From Terriglobia bacterium (lineage in GTDB: Bacteria; Acidobacteriota; Terriglobia; Bryobacterales; Bryobacteraceae), in contig JAIQFE010000007.1 of the NCBI GenBank assembly GCA_020073445.1, forward strand, positions 132,001 through 196,000: DNA of 64,000 nucleotides, written 5' to 3'. The position numbers and the translations under genes were made by a program. Within the stretch, counting starts at the first letter, position 1. Every line of letters begins with the position of its first letter. Below are positions 7,184 to 15,886 of the stretch, one piece after another. A model generated the notes under the pieces. The model was not told where the DNA came from. It searched no databases and was given only the letters and a program-made list of their open reading frames with translations.

Positions 7184-8404
7184 ATGAACGACAAGTACTT
7201 TCGCGAAAACGAGTGGTGGGTCAGCCCCTACAATTTCGTTCCTGAAGTCCGGAACACCTATCAACTTCCGAAGACCGTAAGCATCCACGACGCGACGCTG
7301 CGCGACGGTGAACAGACGCCCGGCGTGGTGATGAGCATCAAGGACAAAATCGAGATTGCCGAGAAGCTGGACGAGATCGGCGTCGACCGGATCGAAGCCG
7401 GGATGCCGGCGGTCTCCGGAATGGACTTTGAGGCCATTAAGCAGATCTCGAAGCTGGGGCTCAAGTCGAAGATCTACACCTTCGCGCGCGCCATCAACGC
7501 CGATATCGACAAGGCGATCGAATGCGGCTGCCACGGCGTGATCATCGAAGTGCCTATCGGATATCCCAAGCTTAAGTACCAGTTCAAGTGGACCTGGGAA
7601 GACGTGCTGCGCAAGAGCGTTCCGGTGATCAACTATGCCAAGTCGCGCGGCATGCACGTGGTGTATTTCCCCTACGACACGACGCGTGCGCTGGAAAGCG
7701 ATCTGAGCAACGTTCTGACGCGTATCATGCAGGAAGCGCCTCCGGATGCGGTGGGCGTGGTCGACACCATGGGCTGCATTCTTCCCGAAGCCATGAAGTT
7801 CATGGTCCGCATGGTGAAGAAGCTGACCAACAACTTGCCGGTGGAAGTTCACACGCACAACGATTTCGGCATGGCGGTCGCCACCGAGCTGGCCGGAGTC
7901 GAAGCGGGAGCGGATTGCGTCCATAGTTGCGCGAACGGACTAGGCGAACGCACGGGCAACGCCGCGCTCGAAGAGTTGATTGTCGCGCTGCACGTGCTCT
8001 ACGGGTTCGACACGAAGTACAAACTGGCCAAGCTCCCAGAACTGGGCGAACTAGTCAGCCGCATCGCGCGGTTCCCCATCGCGGCGAACAAGCCGATCCT
8101 GGGCGACCGCAACTTCACGCGCGAATCGGGCATTGGTGTCGACCTAGTGGTGAAAGAGCCGCTGGCGATGTTCGGGACGCATCCCGCGCTGACCGGTCGC
8201 AAGGGCGAAGTGGTCCTGGGCAAGAAGAGCGGCAAGCTCTCGATTACCTACAACCTGGAAAAGCTGGGCATCACGGATGCGGACGACGAAGCGATCGGCG
8301 AAATGCTGAAGCGCGTCAAGGACAAGGGCATCGAGAAGCGCGGCTTGCTGACGGACGACGAGTTCCGCGAGATCGTCGACAGTGTTCTAGTGGCTAAGCG
8401 GTAG
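7184..8404 (+). CDS. Homocitrate/isopropylmalate synthase-like DRE-TIM enzyme
   Basis: The 406-residue protein belongs to the HMGL-like/DRE-TIM metallolyase family. HDATLRDGEQTPG at 35-47 contains the conserved Arg40-Asp41, the metal-binding HxH lies near 223-227 (VHTHNDFGMA), and NGLGERTGNAALEE near 250 is the family signature. Members are acyl-CoA-dependent synthases (LeuA, NifV, homocitrate or citramalate synthase) or pyruvate aldolases (DmpG type). No leu, lys or nif genes are nearby. Instead it is followed by a deacetylase and LigJ on the same strand, so a role in the same catabolic route, perhaps aldol cleavage of the LigJ product, is possible but unproven. The next gene's TTG abuts the TAG stop. 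Confidence 0.8.
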   Translation: MNDKYFRENEWWVSPYNFVPEVRNTYQLPKTVSIHDATLRDGEQTPGVVMSIKDKIEIAEKLDEIGVDRIEAGMPAVSGMDFEAIKQISKLGLKSKIYTFARAINADIDKAIECGCHGVIIEVPIGYPKLKYQFKWTWEDVLRKSVPVINYAKSRGMHVVYFPYDTTRALESDLSNVLTRIMQEAPPDAVGVVDTMGCILPEAMKFMVRMVKKLTNNLPVEVHTHNDFGMAVATELAGVEAGADCVHSCANGLGERTGNAALEELIVALHVLYGFDTKYKLAKLPELGELVSRIARFPIAANKPILGDRNFTRESGIGVDLVVKEPLAMFGTHPALTGRKGEVVLGKKSGKLSITYNLEKLGITDADDEAIGEMLKRVKDKGIEKRGLLTDDEFREIVDSVLVAKR

Positions 8405-9040
8405 TTGGCCAAAGTCACACTAACTTTCGACAACGGCCCGGAATCGCAAGTCACGCCACAGGTCTTGGATTGCCTCGCGCATCATGGCGTGAAGTCGACC
8501 TTCTTTGTGCTGGGGCGGAAGGTCAGTACGCCCGCGGGTCTCGACCTCGCTCGCCGCGCGAGCCGGGAAGGGCACTGGATCGGCAATCACACGTGGTCGC
8601 ACATAGGACGCATGGGCGAGGGCACCGGCGAGGCGGCACTTCAGGAATTTGAGCGTACCGAACAAGCTCTTTCGTGGGTCAAGCAACCAGTGCCACTGTT
8701 CCGTCCTCGCGGAGGCGCGGGGAAGCTCGGCAAGGGTCTGCTGCATCCCGCAGTGGTCGAGCGGCTCACGCTGGGCGGGTATACCTGCGTGCTGTGGAAC
8801 TCCGTCCCGGGGGATTATCGCGACCCGGATGGCTGGATGGAGCGCGCGCTGGCCGATTGCCGGACCCGCGAATGGAGCCTCGTGGTCCTGCACGATCTTC
8901 CCAACGGCGCCATGCTGCACCTGGATGGCTTCCTTCGGAAGCTGCGGGAGGAGGGGTATCAACTCACCCAGGATTTTCCGCCGGAGTGCACGCCGATTGT
9001 CGGCGGCAAAATCGTGCAGCCACTGGATGGATTTTTGTAA
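8405..9040 (+). CDS. NodB-homology polysaccharide deacetylase family protein, altered metal site
   Basis: The 211-residue protein shows the NodB fold: motif 1 TFDNGPE (7-13), motif 2 NHTWSH with His62 and His66, and a Phe-Arg-Pro motif (LFRPRGG). In motif 1 the usual TFDDGP has Asn10 in place of the second Asp, normally a metal ligand, so activity may be changed or lost. No signal peptide is present, so it is probably cytoplasmic, unlike wall or chitin deacetylases. The TTG start follows the previous stop with no gap and the motif begins at residue 7, so this start is almost forced and translation is coupled. Context (LigJ downstream) suggests a small-molecule amide or ester hydrolase. Confidence 0.75.
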   Translation: MAKVTLTFDNGPESQVTPQVLDCLAHHGVKSTFFVLGRKVSTPAGLDLARRASREGHWIGNHTWSHIGRMGEGTGEAALQEFERTEQALSWVKQPVPLFRPRGGAGKLGKGLLHPAVVERLTLGGYTCVLWNSVPGDYRDPDGWMERALADCRTREWSLVVLHDLPNGAMLHLDGFLRKLREEGYQLTQDFPPECTPIVGGKIVQPLDGFL

Positions 9041-9052
9041 GCTTGAGGATTC

Positions 9053-10069
9053 ATGATCATCGATTGTCACGGCCACTACACCACGGCGCCCAAGGCGCTT
9101 CAAGATTATCGCGATGCGCAGACTGCCGCATTGAAGGATCCCACGCAGCCCCCATACGATGGCAAGATCAACATTAGCGACGACCAGATTCGGGAGAGTC
9201 TGGAAGGCGCCCAGTTGAAGCTCCAGCGCGAGCGCGGCACCGACGTCACCATCTTTTCGCCGCGAGCTTCGGCAATGGCGCATCATATTGGCACCGCGAC
9301 GACCAGTTCAGATTGGTCGCGGCATTGCAACGATCTGATTCATCGCGTTTGCACGCTCTATCCCAGCAACTTCGTGGGCGTGTGCCAGCTGCCGCAATCG
9401 CCGGGTGTGCCGCCTCAGAACGTCATCGCCGAGCTGGAGCGCTGCGTGAACGAGTTCGGTTTCATCGGCTGCAATCTGAATCCCGATCCTTCAGGAGGCC
9501 ACTGGACCGCCCCCGCGCTCACGGACAAGTACTGGTATCCGGTGTACGAAAAGATGGTGGAGCTGGATGTGCCCGCGATGGTGCACGTCAGTTCGTCATG
9601 CAACCCCGTGTTCCACGCGACCGGCGCGCATTACATCAATGCGGACACCACGGCATTCATGCAATTCATCCAGGGCGATCTGTTCAAGGATTTTCCAACG
9701 CTGCGGTTCATCATTCCGCACGGCGGGGGTGCGGTTCCGTTCCATTGGGGCCGCTATCGCGGTCTCGCGCAGGACATGAAGCGTCCGACGCTCGAGGAGC
9801 ACGTTCTGAAGAACGTGTATTTCGACACCTGCGTGTATCATCTGCCGGGAATCGAGCTGCTGCTGAAAGTAGTGCCGGTGGACAACATCCTGTTCGGATC
9901 GGAGATGGTGGGCGCGGTGCGCGGTATTGATCCTCGAACGGGGCAATACTACGATGACACCAAGAAGTATCTGGATGCGCTGCCGCTAAGCGATGGCGAT
10001 CGCTACAAGTTGTTCGAAGGTAACGCGCGCAAGGTATATCCGCGCATCACAAAGAAACTTTCCAAATAA
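9053..10069 (+). CDS. ligJ: 4-oxalomesaconate hydratase LigJ
   Basis: This 338-residue amidohydrolase-superfamily protein closely matches LigJ of Sphingobium, starting MIIDCHGHYTTAPKAL and including FSPRAS, LNPDPSGGHW, TGAHYxNADTTAFMQ and SEMVGAVRGIDPRTG-YYDDTK. Zinc ligands known in LigJ (His6, His8, His178, Glu284) fall at exactly these positions. LigJ hydrates 4-oxalomesaconate to 4-carboxy-4-hydroxy-2-oxoadipate in the 4,5-cleavage route for protocatechuate and gallate in the cytoplasm. TGAGGA precedes the ATG by a few bases. It is third in a tight plus-strand trio. The 3' end overlaps the convergent methyltransferase-like gene by 23 bases. LigI, LigK and ring-cleavage genes are absent from the window. 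Confidence 0.92.
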   Translation: MIIDCHGHYTTAPKALQDYRDAQTAALKDPTQPPYDGKINISDDQIRESLEGAQLKLQRERGTDVTIFSPRASAMAHHIGTATTSSDWSRHCNDLIHRVCTLYPSNFVGVCQLPQSPGVPPQNVIAELERCVNEFGFIGCNLNPDPSGGHWTAPALTDKYWYPVYEKMVELDVPAMVHVSSSCNPVFHATGAHYINADTTAFMQFIQGDLFKDFPTLRFIIPHGGGAVPFHWGRYRGLAQDMKRPTLEEHVLKNVYFDTCVYHLPGIELLLKVVPVDNILFGSEMVGAVRGIDPRTGQYYDDTKKYLDALPLSDGDRYKLFEGNARKVYPRITKKLSK

Positions 10070-10595
10070 GTACGGCCGCGCCGATCAGGAAGCCGGCAAG
10101 CGCCTGATATTCCTGGTTGCGCCTGTATACCGACCACTGAAATCGCTTGCCTCCGGCTTTGCCGATGGCCGGCCACAGGCGAGGCACACGCTTGGCGTAA
10201 TCGGCGTACTCGGGAAACAGCGATCGCAGATGCTGCTCTTCGAGCTCCACTACCGGCAGGTAGATCAGCAGGAACACCGCCCCGAAGAGCACGCCAAGCT
10301 CCCAACGGCGTGACGCGATCACGAATCCAGCCGCGACCGTCAGAGTCCCGATGTACAGCGGATTGCGCACGTACGCATACGGACCGCTCTCTGCCAGGGT
10401 GCGATTCTTTTCCAGATGTCCGGCGGCCCAGGCGCGCAGCGCCAACCCGAGGATCGACACGGGGATCCCGAACGCCAGCGACGTCCACGTCGGCGCGGAT
10501 AGCCATAGGAACGCGGCCACCATGAGAAATCCGCCGGGTACGCGCAGTTTCGCGACTGCGTCGGCGTAGGGTTTGGGGAAACTCACGCGGGGCAC
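10047..10595 (-). CDS. Isoprenylcysteine carboxyl methyltransferase-like membrane protein
   Basis: The 182-residue protein has several hydrophobic helices and the ICMT/phospholipid N-methyltransferase signature: YAYVRNPLYIG near residues 72-82 and the C-terminal EEQHLRSLFPEYADYAKRV segment that binds S-adenosylmethionine. Bacterial members methylate small lipids or unknown substrates at the inner membrane. It overlaps waaC by 13 bases, so it is the last gene of the bshB1-waaF-waaC operon and may act on an envelope lipid. Its substrate cannot be read from sequence. Confidence 0.8.
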   Translation of the reverse strand: MPRVSFPKPYADAVAKLRVPGGFLMVAAFLWLSAPTWTSLAFGIPVSILGLALRAWAAGHLEKNRTLAESGPYAYVRNPLYIGTLTVAAGFVIASRRWELGVLFGAVFLLIYLPVVELEEQHLRSLFPEYADYAKRVPRLWPAIGKAGGKRFQWSVYRRNQEYQALAGFLIGAAVLIWKVSL

Positions 10596-11521
10596 ATTTC
10601 CAGGGCTTCCAAGACTTCGGCGACGCTCACCGCGCGCATGCTGCCAGGGTCTGCCGCACGGCGCTTGTAGCTGGTGATCGCGCTGGAACTCCGCAAAACG
10701 TGAAGAGTCCCGCCGTAGGGCCCATGCGAAGCCGGATCGGTGGGGCCGTAGATCGCGACCCCGGGCTTGCCCAGTGCGGCCGCCAGATGCACCGGTCCGC
10801 TGTCCACGCCGACGATCGCCTGCGCGCGCCGGGTCGCGTCGATCAACCCTTCGAGACCGGAAAGGTGCACGTGCGCGCCTTGGATTTGTCTGAGCACGCC
10901 CTCGCTGTCAGGGGGGCCATTGACCACCAGAGGCAGCTTCAGCCGCCGTGCGAGCTCCGTGTAGTGCTCCATGGGCCACTGCTTGGAACCCCAGCCAGCC
11001 AGAGGACAAGCCAGCACGAACGGCTCGTCCGGCAGCGTGCCTTCCGGCTTACCAGGCGGTAGCGGAAACGTCCGCAGAAGGTTGGATGCGCCCGCGGCGG
11101 CCACTAGTTCGAGGTAGCGATCCACGCGATGCACGGCGCTGGTCCGTACCGTTGACGAATAGAACATGGCCGCGAAGCTTTCCCTCGCCTGGCTACGCGC
11201 CAGCCCTACGATCTTGTCGGCCTTCGCCGAGGCCGCGACCAGTGCCGATTGAATGAGACCTTGCAGGTCCACCGCAAGTTCGAAACGCTCGCGGCGCAGG
11301 AGCCTCCGGGTCGCCAGAATTTCGCGAGCCGAGCGCGTGAAGGGAATAATCTCGTCGACGAAGGGGTTGCCCTCGAGCAGGGGCGCCCAGCGAGGCTTGA
11401 TGACCCAGCTCAGGCGGCTGTGCGGAAAGCTGTGTTTGAGGCTGGCGACCGCGGGGAGGGCATGGATCACATCCCCCATCGAACCGAGCCGCACCACCAG
11501 AATTCGAAACATCTGACTCAT
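10583..11521 (-). CDS. waaC: Lipopolysaccharide heptosyltransferase I
   Basis: The 312-residue GT9-family glycosyltransferase has the N-terminal motif ILVVRLGSMGDVIHALPA, LLEGNPFVDEIIPF, and a C-terminal nucleotide-sugar block (GVDSGPVHLAAALGKPGVAIYGPTDP). WaaC adds the first L,D-heptose to Kdo of the LPS inner core on the cytoplasmic face. The stop of waaF overlaps its ATG (ATGA, 11518-11521), so the two are coupled. Length is normal for the family. GT9 members are alike, so the I versus II assignment rests on the RLGSMGDV-type start and on pairing with the neighbouring WaaF. Confidence 0.85.
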   Translation of the reverse strand: MSQMFRILVVRLGSMGDVIHALPAVASLKHSFPHSRLSWVIKPRWAPLLEGNPFVDEIIPFTRSAREILATRRLLRRERFELAVDLQGLIQSALVAASAKADKIVGLARSQARESFAAMFYSSTVRTSAVHRVDRYLELVAAAGASNLLRTFPLPPGKPEGTLPDEPFVLACPLAGWGSKQWPMEHYTELARRLKLPLVVNGPPDSEGVLRQIQGAHVHLSGLEGLIDATRRAQAIVGVDSGPVHLAAALGKPGVAIYGPTDPASHGPYGGTLHVLRSSSAITSYKRRAADPGSMRAVSVAEVLEALEMCPA

Positions 11522-12546
11522 TTCAGCAGGTCACATTTGAGCAATTCAAGTGCTGTCTCCGCTACCCGAGCGGCGCTGACGCGTGTCATGCAGCGGTGAT
11601 CGATGGGGCACTCGCGTTTCAGGCAAGGGCTGCACTCGACTTGTTCGCGGACCACCTTCGCCAGCGTGCCAGTGGGACCGGTGGCCACATCGTCGGTTGC
11701 GCCGAAGACGGCGACGGTCGGAACGCCCAGCGCGGAGGCGATGTGCATGGCCCCGGAATCGTTGGTCAGATAGACGCGGCAGGCCGCGGCCAGGTCGATG
11801 AACTCGGCGAGCGATGTTTCACCCGCGAAGTTCTTCACGCGCGTGGTGATCGATGCGGCAACGGACTCGCAGAGTGCACGCTCGTCTTTGGACCCGAAGA
11901 TGGCGACGGCTGCGCCGAGCTCACTGGCAACGCGATTAGCGGAGTCCGCGAAGCGCTCCGGCAGCCAGCGCTTGGCCGTCCCGTAGGCGGCTCCGGGGCT
12001 CACGCCGATTACGGCATCGCCCAGTCCGAGTTGGCGGAGTCGATCGAGGCCCGCGGAGCGCGCGGCGGGAGCGCCTTCCAGGCGGATCGCGTCGTTCTGC
12101 GGCAGTTCATCCACGATTCCGGCGCGCCGAAGCAGTTCCAAATAATAGAAACGTTCGTGACGAGGGATTTCGCCGGGTCTGGGCACGGGAATCGCTCGGG
12201 TGAGTAAAAAAGTACGGCCGTCGCGGGCGTAGCCGATCCGCTCGGGGATTCCGGCAAGGTACGCGATCACGGCCGCTTCAAAGGCGTTTTGGAGCAGGAT
12301 CGCGGTGTCGAATCGATGCGGGCGAAGCGCGCTGGCTGCAGCCCACTTTTCAGCCAGGGTTCGCGGCGTGTACGGAATCAGTTCGTTACAAAACGGCTCG
12401 CGGCGATAGAGATCGGCCACCCAGGGCTTGGCGAGGATCGAGATGCGGGCCTGAGGGAATCGCTGGCGCAACGCGCGCAAGGCGGGCAGGGACATCACCG
12501 CGTCGCCGACCCAATTGGTGGCGCGGACCAGAATCTTGTCAGGCAC
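11518..12546 (-). CDS. waaF: Lipopolysaccharide heptosyltransferase II
   Basis: The 342-residue GT9 enzyme starts KILVRATNWVGDAVMSLPAL, the hallmark of WaaF, and carries GVSPGAAYGTAKRW and TNDSGAMHIASALGVPTVAVFG in the donor-binding half, plus a Cys-rich tail (CSPCLKRECPIDHRCM) common in WaaF. It transfers the second heptose of the LPS inner core. It sits between bshB1 (11 bases upstream) and waaC (4-base overlap) in a minus-strand operon. Length and motifs are complete. Confidence 0.9.
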   Translation of the reverse strand: MPDKILVRATNWVGDAVMSLPALRALRQRFPQARISILAKPWVADLYRREPFCNELIPYTPRTLAEKWAAASALRPHRFDTAILLQNAFEAAVIAYLAGIPERIGYARDGRTFLLTRAIPVPRPGEIPRHERFYYLELLRRAGIVDELPQNDAIRLEGAPAARSAGLDRLRQLGLGDAVIGVSPGAAYGTAKRWLPERFADSANRVASELGAAVAIFGSKDERALCESVAASITTRVKNFAGETSLAEFIDLAAACRVYLTNDSGAMHIASALGVPTVAVFGATDDVATGPTGTLAKVVREQVECSPCLKRECPIDHRCMTRVSAARVAETALELLKCDLLK

Positions 12547-12557
12547 TACCCTCTAGT

Positions 12558-13274
12558 CTAACGGCCCAAGAGAGTCAGGACGTCGCCGAGGCCGGATAAT
12601 CGAACCGGCCGGTCCGACACCAGCGCTTCTCCATAGCGCGCGCCGGCCAGCGAACCGAAGTAGCGATCGCGCGATTCCAGACCGAACAGATAGTCGCCCA
12701 AGCCGTGTGCAATCACACCGAACTCTTCCGCCGTTTTCTCGAACTGGGATCGGTGGATGCGCATCAGCTCCAGCTTGCGCTGAAAAACCGTGGTCGTATC
12801 GATGACAAAGGACGGCTGCTCGAACTGATGCAGCGGGTAAAAGAGGAATGCGTCGGGCTTGTGCGGCGGATTCGGATCGTCGAGCTTGGTGAGCGCACAG
12901 TAAAGTTGCGAGTTTCGGGCGATGAGTCCCGCGGCCGCGTGGTCGGGATGACGGTCCTCCCAAAAAGGAGCAATCACCAGCTTCGGACGATGCCGCCGGA
13001 TGGCGCTGGCGACGAGTCGCCTGTTCCCGGGGGAGTCGACGAGGCCGCAATCGGGCAGGTTCAAGGACTCGCGAGCGCGTGCGCCGAGAAAATCCGCGGC
13101 GGCTAACGCCTCTAGCTGGCGCTGTTCGGGCGTTCCTCGCGATCCCATTTCACCGTTCGTCAGGTCCACGATCGCGAAGGAGGTCCCGGAATCCCGCAGC
13201 AGCAGTGCGATGCCACCGGCGCCCCATTCCACATCATCAGGGTGCGCGCCAAAGAGGAGAACGTCGACTGGCAT
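12558..13274 (-). CDS. bshB1: LmbE/PIG-L deacetylase, probably BshB1 of bacillithiol synthesis
   Basis: The 238-residue protein has the zinc motif GAHPDDVEWGAGG (His11, Asp13, Asp14) and the second site RHPDH (His109-His112). TNGEMGSRGTPEQR and DYLFGLESRDRYFG are typical of BshB1. BshB1 removes the acetyl group from GlcNAc-malate on the way to bacillithiol, a low-molecular-weight thiol known from Firmicutes, Deinococcus and some Bacteroidetes and Acidobacteria. BshA and BshC are not in the window, so a related GlcNAc-ligand deacetylase remains possible. It starts the minus-strand LPS operon and is divergent from the NfeD gene (36 bases between starts). Confidence 0.82.
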   Translation of the reverse strand: MPVDVLLFGAHPDDVEWGAGGIALLLRDSGTSFAIVDLTNGEMGSRGTPEQRQLEALAAADFLGARARESLNLPDCGLVDSPGNRRLVASAIRRHRPKLVIAPFWEDRHPDHAAAGLIARNSQLYCALTKLDDPNPPHKPDAFLFYPLHQFEQPSFVIDTTTVFQRKLELMRIHRSQFEKTAEEFGVIAHGLGDYLFGLESRDRYFGSLAGARYGEALVSDRPVRLSGLGDVLTLLGR

Positions 13275-13310
13275 AAACAGCCATGGTACCTGTAGTAGTG
13301 GGTATCCGAC

Positions 13311-14612
13311 ATGTTTAAGCGTTTCTGTCTAGCTGCGCTAACGGCGACCGGGCTATTGGCGGCGCCGAAGGTAATCGCGGTGGATATCGACGGCGTGATC
13401 CATCCCATCACGGTGGACCTTCTCGCGCACGCCCTGGATCAAGCGGCCAGCCAGAATGCCGCAGCTGTATTACTTCGCCTGAACACTCCTGGCGGGCTGC
13501 TGGATGCGACGCGCCAGATGAACGAGAAGATCGTCGCTTCGCGCGTGCCGGTGATCGCCTACGTCACTCCCAGCGGGGGCCGAGCGGCATCGGCGGGATT
13601 CTTTATTTTGGAAGCCGCGGATGTGGCCGCGATGGCTCCGGGCACGAACACGGGCGCGTCGTCGCCGGTGGCGCTCACCGGCCAGATGGATGAGACCATG
13701 AGGCACAAGGTCGAGAACGACGCCTCCGCATGGCTCCGCAGTACGGTGGAAAAGCGCGGACGCAACGCAACGCTGGCTGAGACCACGATTCGCCAGGCCA
13801 GCTCGTTTACGGAAAAGGAAGCGCTCGACCAGCATCTCATCGACCTGATCGCCTCCAGTGAACAGAAACTGTTCGAGGCCCTGGATGGACATCAGATCAC
13901 TCGATTTGATGGCCGTCAGGAAGTTTTACACGTGGCCGGAGCGGAGGTGGTTCCCTACGACTTGACGCTGCGCGAGCGGATCATCAGTGCCATCGCCGAT
14001 CCGAATGTCGGGTTCATTCTGCTGATCGTGGGAGCGCTAGGGCTGTACGTGGAGTTCAACTCGCCAGGGCTGATCCTGCCGGGGGTCGCTGGCGGCATTC
14101 TGCTTTTGATGGGCGTGTCCTCCCTGGCGGTGCTCCCATTGAGCTGGGTCGGAGTCTCGTTGCTGCTGCTGGGCGCGACGCTATTTATCTTGGAAGCGCA
14201 CTTCGCCTCGCATGGAGTCCTGGGCTCGGGTGGCACTGTTGCGTTGGTTCTCGGCGCCCTGATGCTCATTGACGGGCCACCAGAGATGCGGATTCATCTG
14301 GTCACGGCGCTATCGGTGTCGATACCCTTCGCGCTGATCACGATGTTCCTGCTATCGCTGGCTGTTCGGGCGCGCCGCAACAAATCGCTGATGGGCAGCG
14401 AAGGCTTGGTCAATGAAATCGGCGAGGCTCGGACCGCCCTCGCACCGGCCGGGAAAGTATTCGTGCACGGCGAATATTGGGACGCCGTATCGTCGACTCC
14501 CGTGGAGACGGGCGGGGAAGTGCGCGTCGTCGCTATTGATGGAATGAAGCTAAAAGTAGAGCCAAAGGCGGCCGGCCTGGAGATCGGCCCTACAGCAGTT
14601 CCGCCGCGCTGA
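13311..14612 (+). CDS. NfeD-type membrane serine protease (ClpP-class)
   Basis: The 433-residue protein has a signal peptide and an SppA/ClpP-like protease domain (about 20-220) with [14 protein letters not shown] and [12 protein letters not shown], in which Ser94 is the likely nucleophile and Lys133 the likely general base. A multi-helix membrane region (about 225-350) and a small beta-barrel NfeD domain at the C-terminus (about 365-433) follow. Long NfeD proteins cleave stomatin-type membrane proteins and are often paired with a stomatin/SPFH gene, but none is adjacent here. Its 3' end overlaps ndk, on the other strand, by 23 bases. Confidence 0.88.
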   Translation: MFKRFCLAALTATGLLAAPKVIAVDIDGVIHPITVDLLAHALDQAASQNAAAVLLRLNTPGGLLDATRQMNEKIVASRVPVIAYVTPSGGRAASAGFFILEAADVAAMAPGTNTGASSPVALTGQMDETMRHKVENDASAWLRSTVEKRGRNATLAETTIRQASSFTEKEALDQHLIDLIASSEQKLFEALDGHQITRFDGRQEVLHVAGAEVVPYDLTLRERIISAIADPNVGFILLIVGALGLYVEFNSPGLILPGVAGGILLLMGVSSLAVLPLSWVGVSLLLLGATLFILEAHFASHGVLGSGGTVALVLGALMLIDGPPEMRIHLVTALSVSIPFALITMFLLSLAVRARRNKSLMGSEGLVNEIGEARTALAPAGKVFVHGEYWDAVSSTPVETGGEVRVVAIDGMKLKVEPKAAGLEIGPTAVPPR

Positions 14613-15003
14613 AGAAGAACGGGATTTCGACCGCGGCCGTCTCCGGCGCGTCCGATCCATGCACGCAGTTACGTTCGATGCTGGTCGCGAAGCGCTTGCG
14701 AATCGTTCCCTCGGCGGCGTTGGCAGGATTGGTGGCGCCCATCGTATCGCGCCACTTCTTGATCGCGTCCGGCGCTTCCAGAACCATGACGACCACGGGG
14801 CCTTCGGTCATGAACTTCACCAGCGAACCGTAGAACGGACGCTCGCGGTGGACGGCGTAAAAACCTTCCGCTTCCAGCTGGCTCAGCCGCTTCATCTTCA
14901 TTCCGGCGACGCGGAAACCGGCTTTCTGCGCGATGGCGATGATGTCGCCGGCCTGATTCGCGGCTACGGCGTCGGGTTTGATGATTGCAAAGGTACGTTC
15001 CAT
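14590..15003 (-). CDS. ndk: Nucleoside diphosphate kinase
   Basis: The 137-residue protein is a complete Ndk: [13 protein letters not shown] at the start, [27 protein letters not shown], and the active site RNCVHGSD with phosphoacceptor His115. It equilibrates nucleoside di- and triphosphates in the cytoplasm. It is the third gene of sucC-sucD-ndk, six bases after sucD. Pairing with succinyl-CoA synthetase makes sense because Ndk can interconvert the ATP and GTP made there. Confidence 0.97.
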   Translation of the reverse strand: MERTFAIIKPDAVAANQAGDIIAIAQKAGFRVAGMKMKRLSQLEAEGFYAVHRERPFYGSLVKFMTEGPVVVMVLEAPDAIKKWRDTMGATNPANAAEGTIRKRFATSIERNCVHGSDAPETAAVEIPFFFSAAELL

Positions 15004-15009
15004 ATTCTC

Positions 15010-15879
15010 CTAAAGATGTTTTTTGATCCGCTCGCCGATTTCGGCGGGCGATGCGCACACGTCGATGCCTGCGGCTTTCATGGCGGCGATCTTATCCGCG
15101 GCTTTGCCACTGCCGCCCGAGATGATCGCTCCGGCGTGTCCCATGCGCCGTCCCGGAGGTGCGGTCTGCCCGGCGATGAACCCCACGACGGGCTTCTTTA
15201 CGTTCTTCTGAATGTAATCCGCGGCTGATTCCTCGGCGCTGCCGCCGATCTCGCCGATCATCACGATGGCGTGCGTATCGGGATCTTCGTTGAACAGCTT
15301 GATCGAGTCGATAAACGTGGTGCCGATAATAGGGTCGCCACCGATGCCGATGCACGTGGATTGTCCGATACCCAGCCCCGTGAGCTGGCCGACCGCTTCG
15401 TACGTTAACGTTCCAGATCTCGAGACGACGCCCACGTGGCCCGGCTTGTGGATATACGCCGGCATGATTCCGATTTTGCATTTGCCCGGCGAAATGACTC
15501 CGGGGCAGTTGGGTCCGACGAGCCGGGTTTTCGGGTGCTCCTTGAGATAAGCCCACGCACGGAGCATGTCCGATTGCGGAATTCCCTCCGTGATGCAGAC
15601 GACGAGTGCGATCCCGGCGTCGGCGGCTTCCATGATCGCGTCGGCGGCGAAGGGCGGCGGCACGAAAATGACGGACGCGTTCGCACCGGTTGCCTGAACG
15701 GCTGCGGCCACGGTATCGAACACGGGCTGGTCTAGATGTTTTTGGCCGCCCTTGCCGGGTGTGACTCCGCCCACGACCTTTGTCCCGTAGGCGATGGCCT
15801 GCTGCGCGTGGAAGGTGCCTTCCTTACCGGTGAAGCCTTGCACTAACAATCGCGTATTTTCGTTTACAAGGACGCTCAT
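15010..15879 (-). CDS. sucD: Succinyl-CoA synthetase (ADP/GDP-forming) alpha subunit
   Basis: The 289-residue product from ATG at 15879 starts [21 protein letters not shown] and carries the CoA-binding Rossmann domain, [29 protein letters not shown], and the loop around the phosphorylated histidine ([11 protein letters not shown]). It binds CoA and forms the alpha half of the TCA-cycle enzyme. A longer frame from 15927 would overlap sucC's end and lacks a ribosome site; AGAAG precedes 15879. The sucC stop is eight bases upstream of the start. Confidence 0.97.
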   Translation of the reverse strand: MSVLVNENTRLLVQGFTGKEGTFHAQQAIAYGTKVVGGVTPGKGGQKHLDQPVFDTVAAAVQATGANASVIFVPPPFAADAIMEAADAGIALVVCITEGIPQSDMLRAWAYLKEHPKTRLVGPNCPGVISPGKCKIGIMPAYIHKPGHVGVVSRSGTLTYEAVGQLTGLGIGQSTCIGIGGDPIIGTTFIDSIKLFNEDPDTHAIVMIGEIGGSAEESAADYIQKNVKKPVVGFIAGQTAPPGRRMGHAGAIISGGSGKAADKIAAMKAAGIDVCASPAEIGERIKKHL

Positions 15880-15886
15880 TCGCTTC

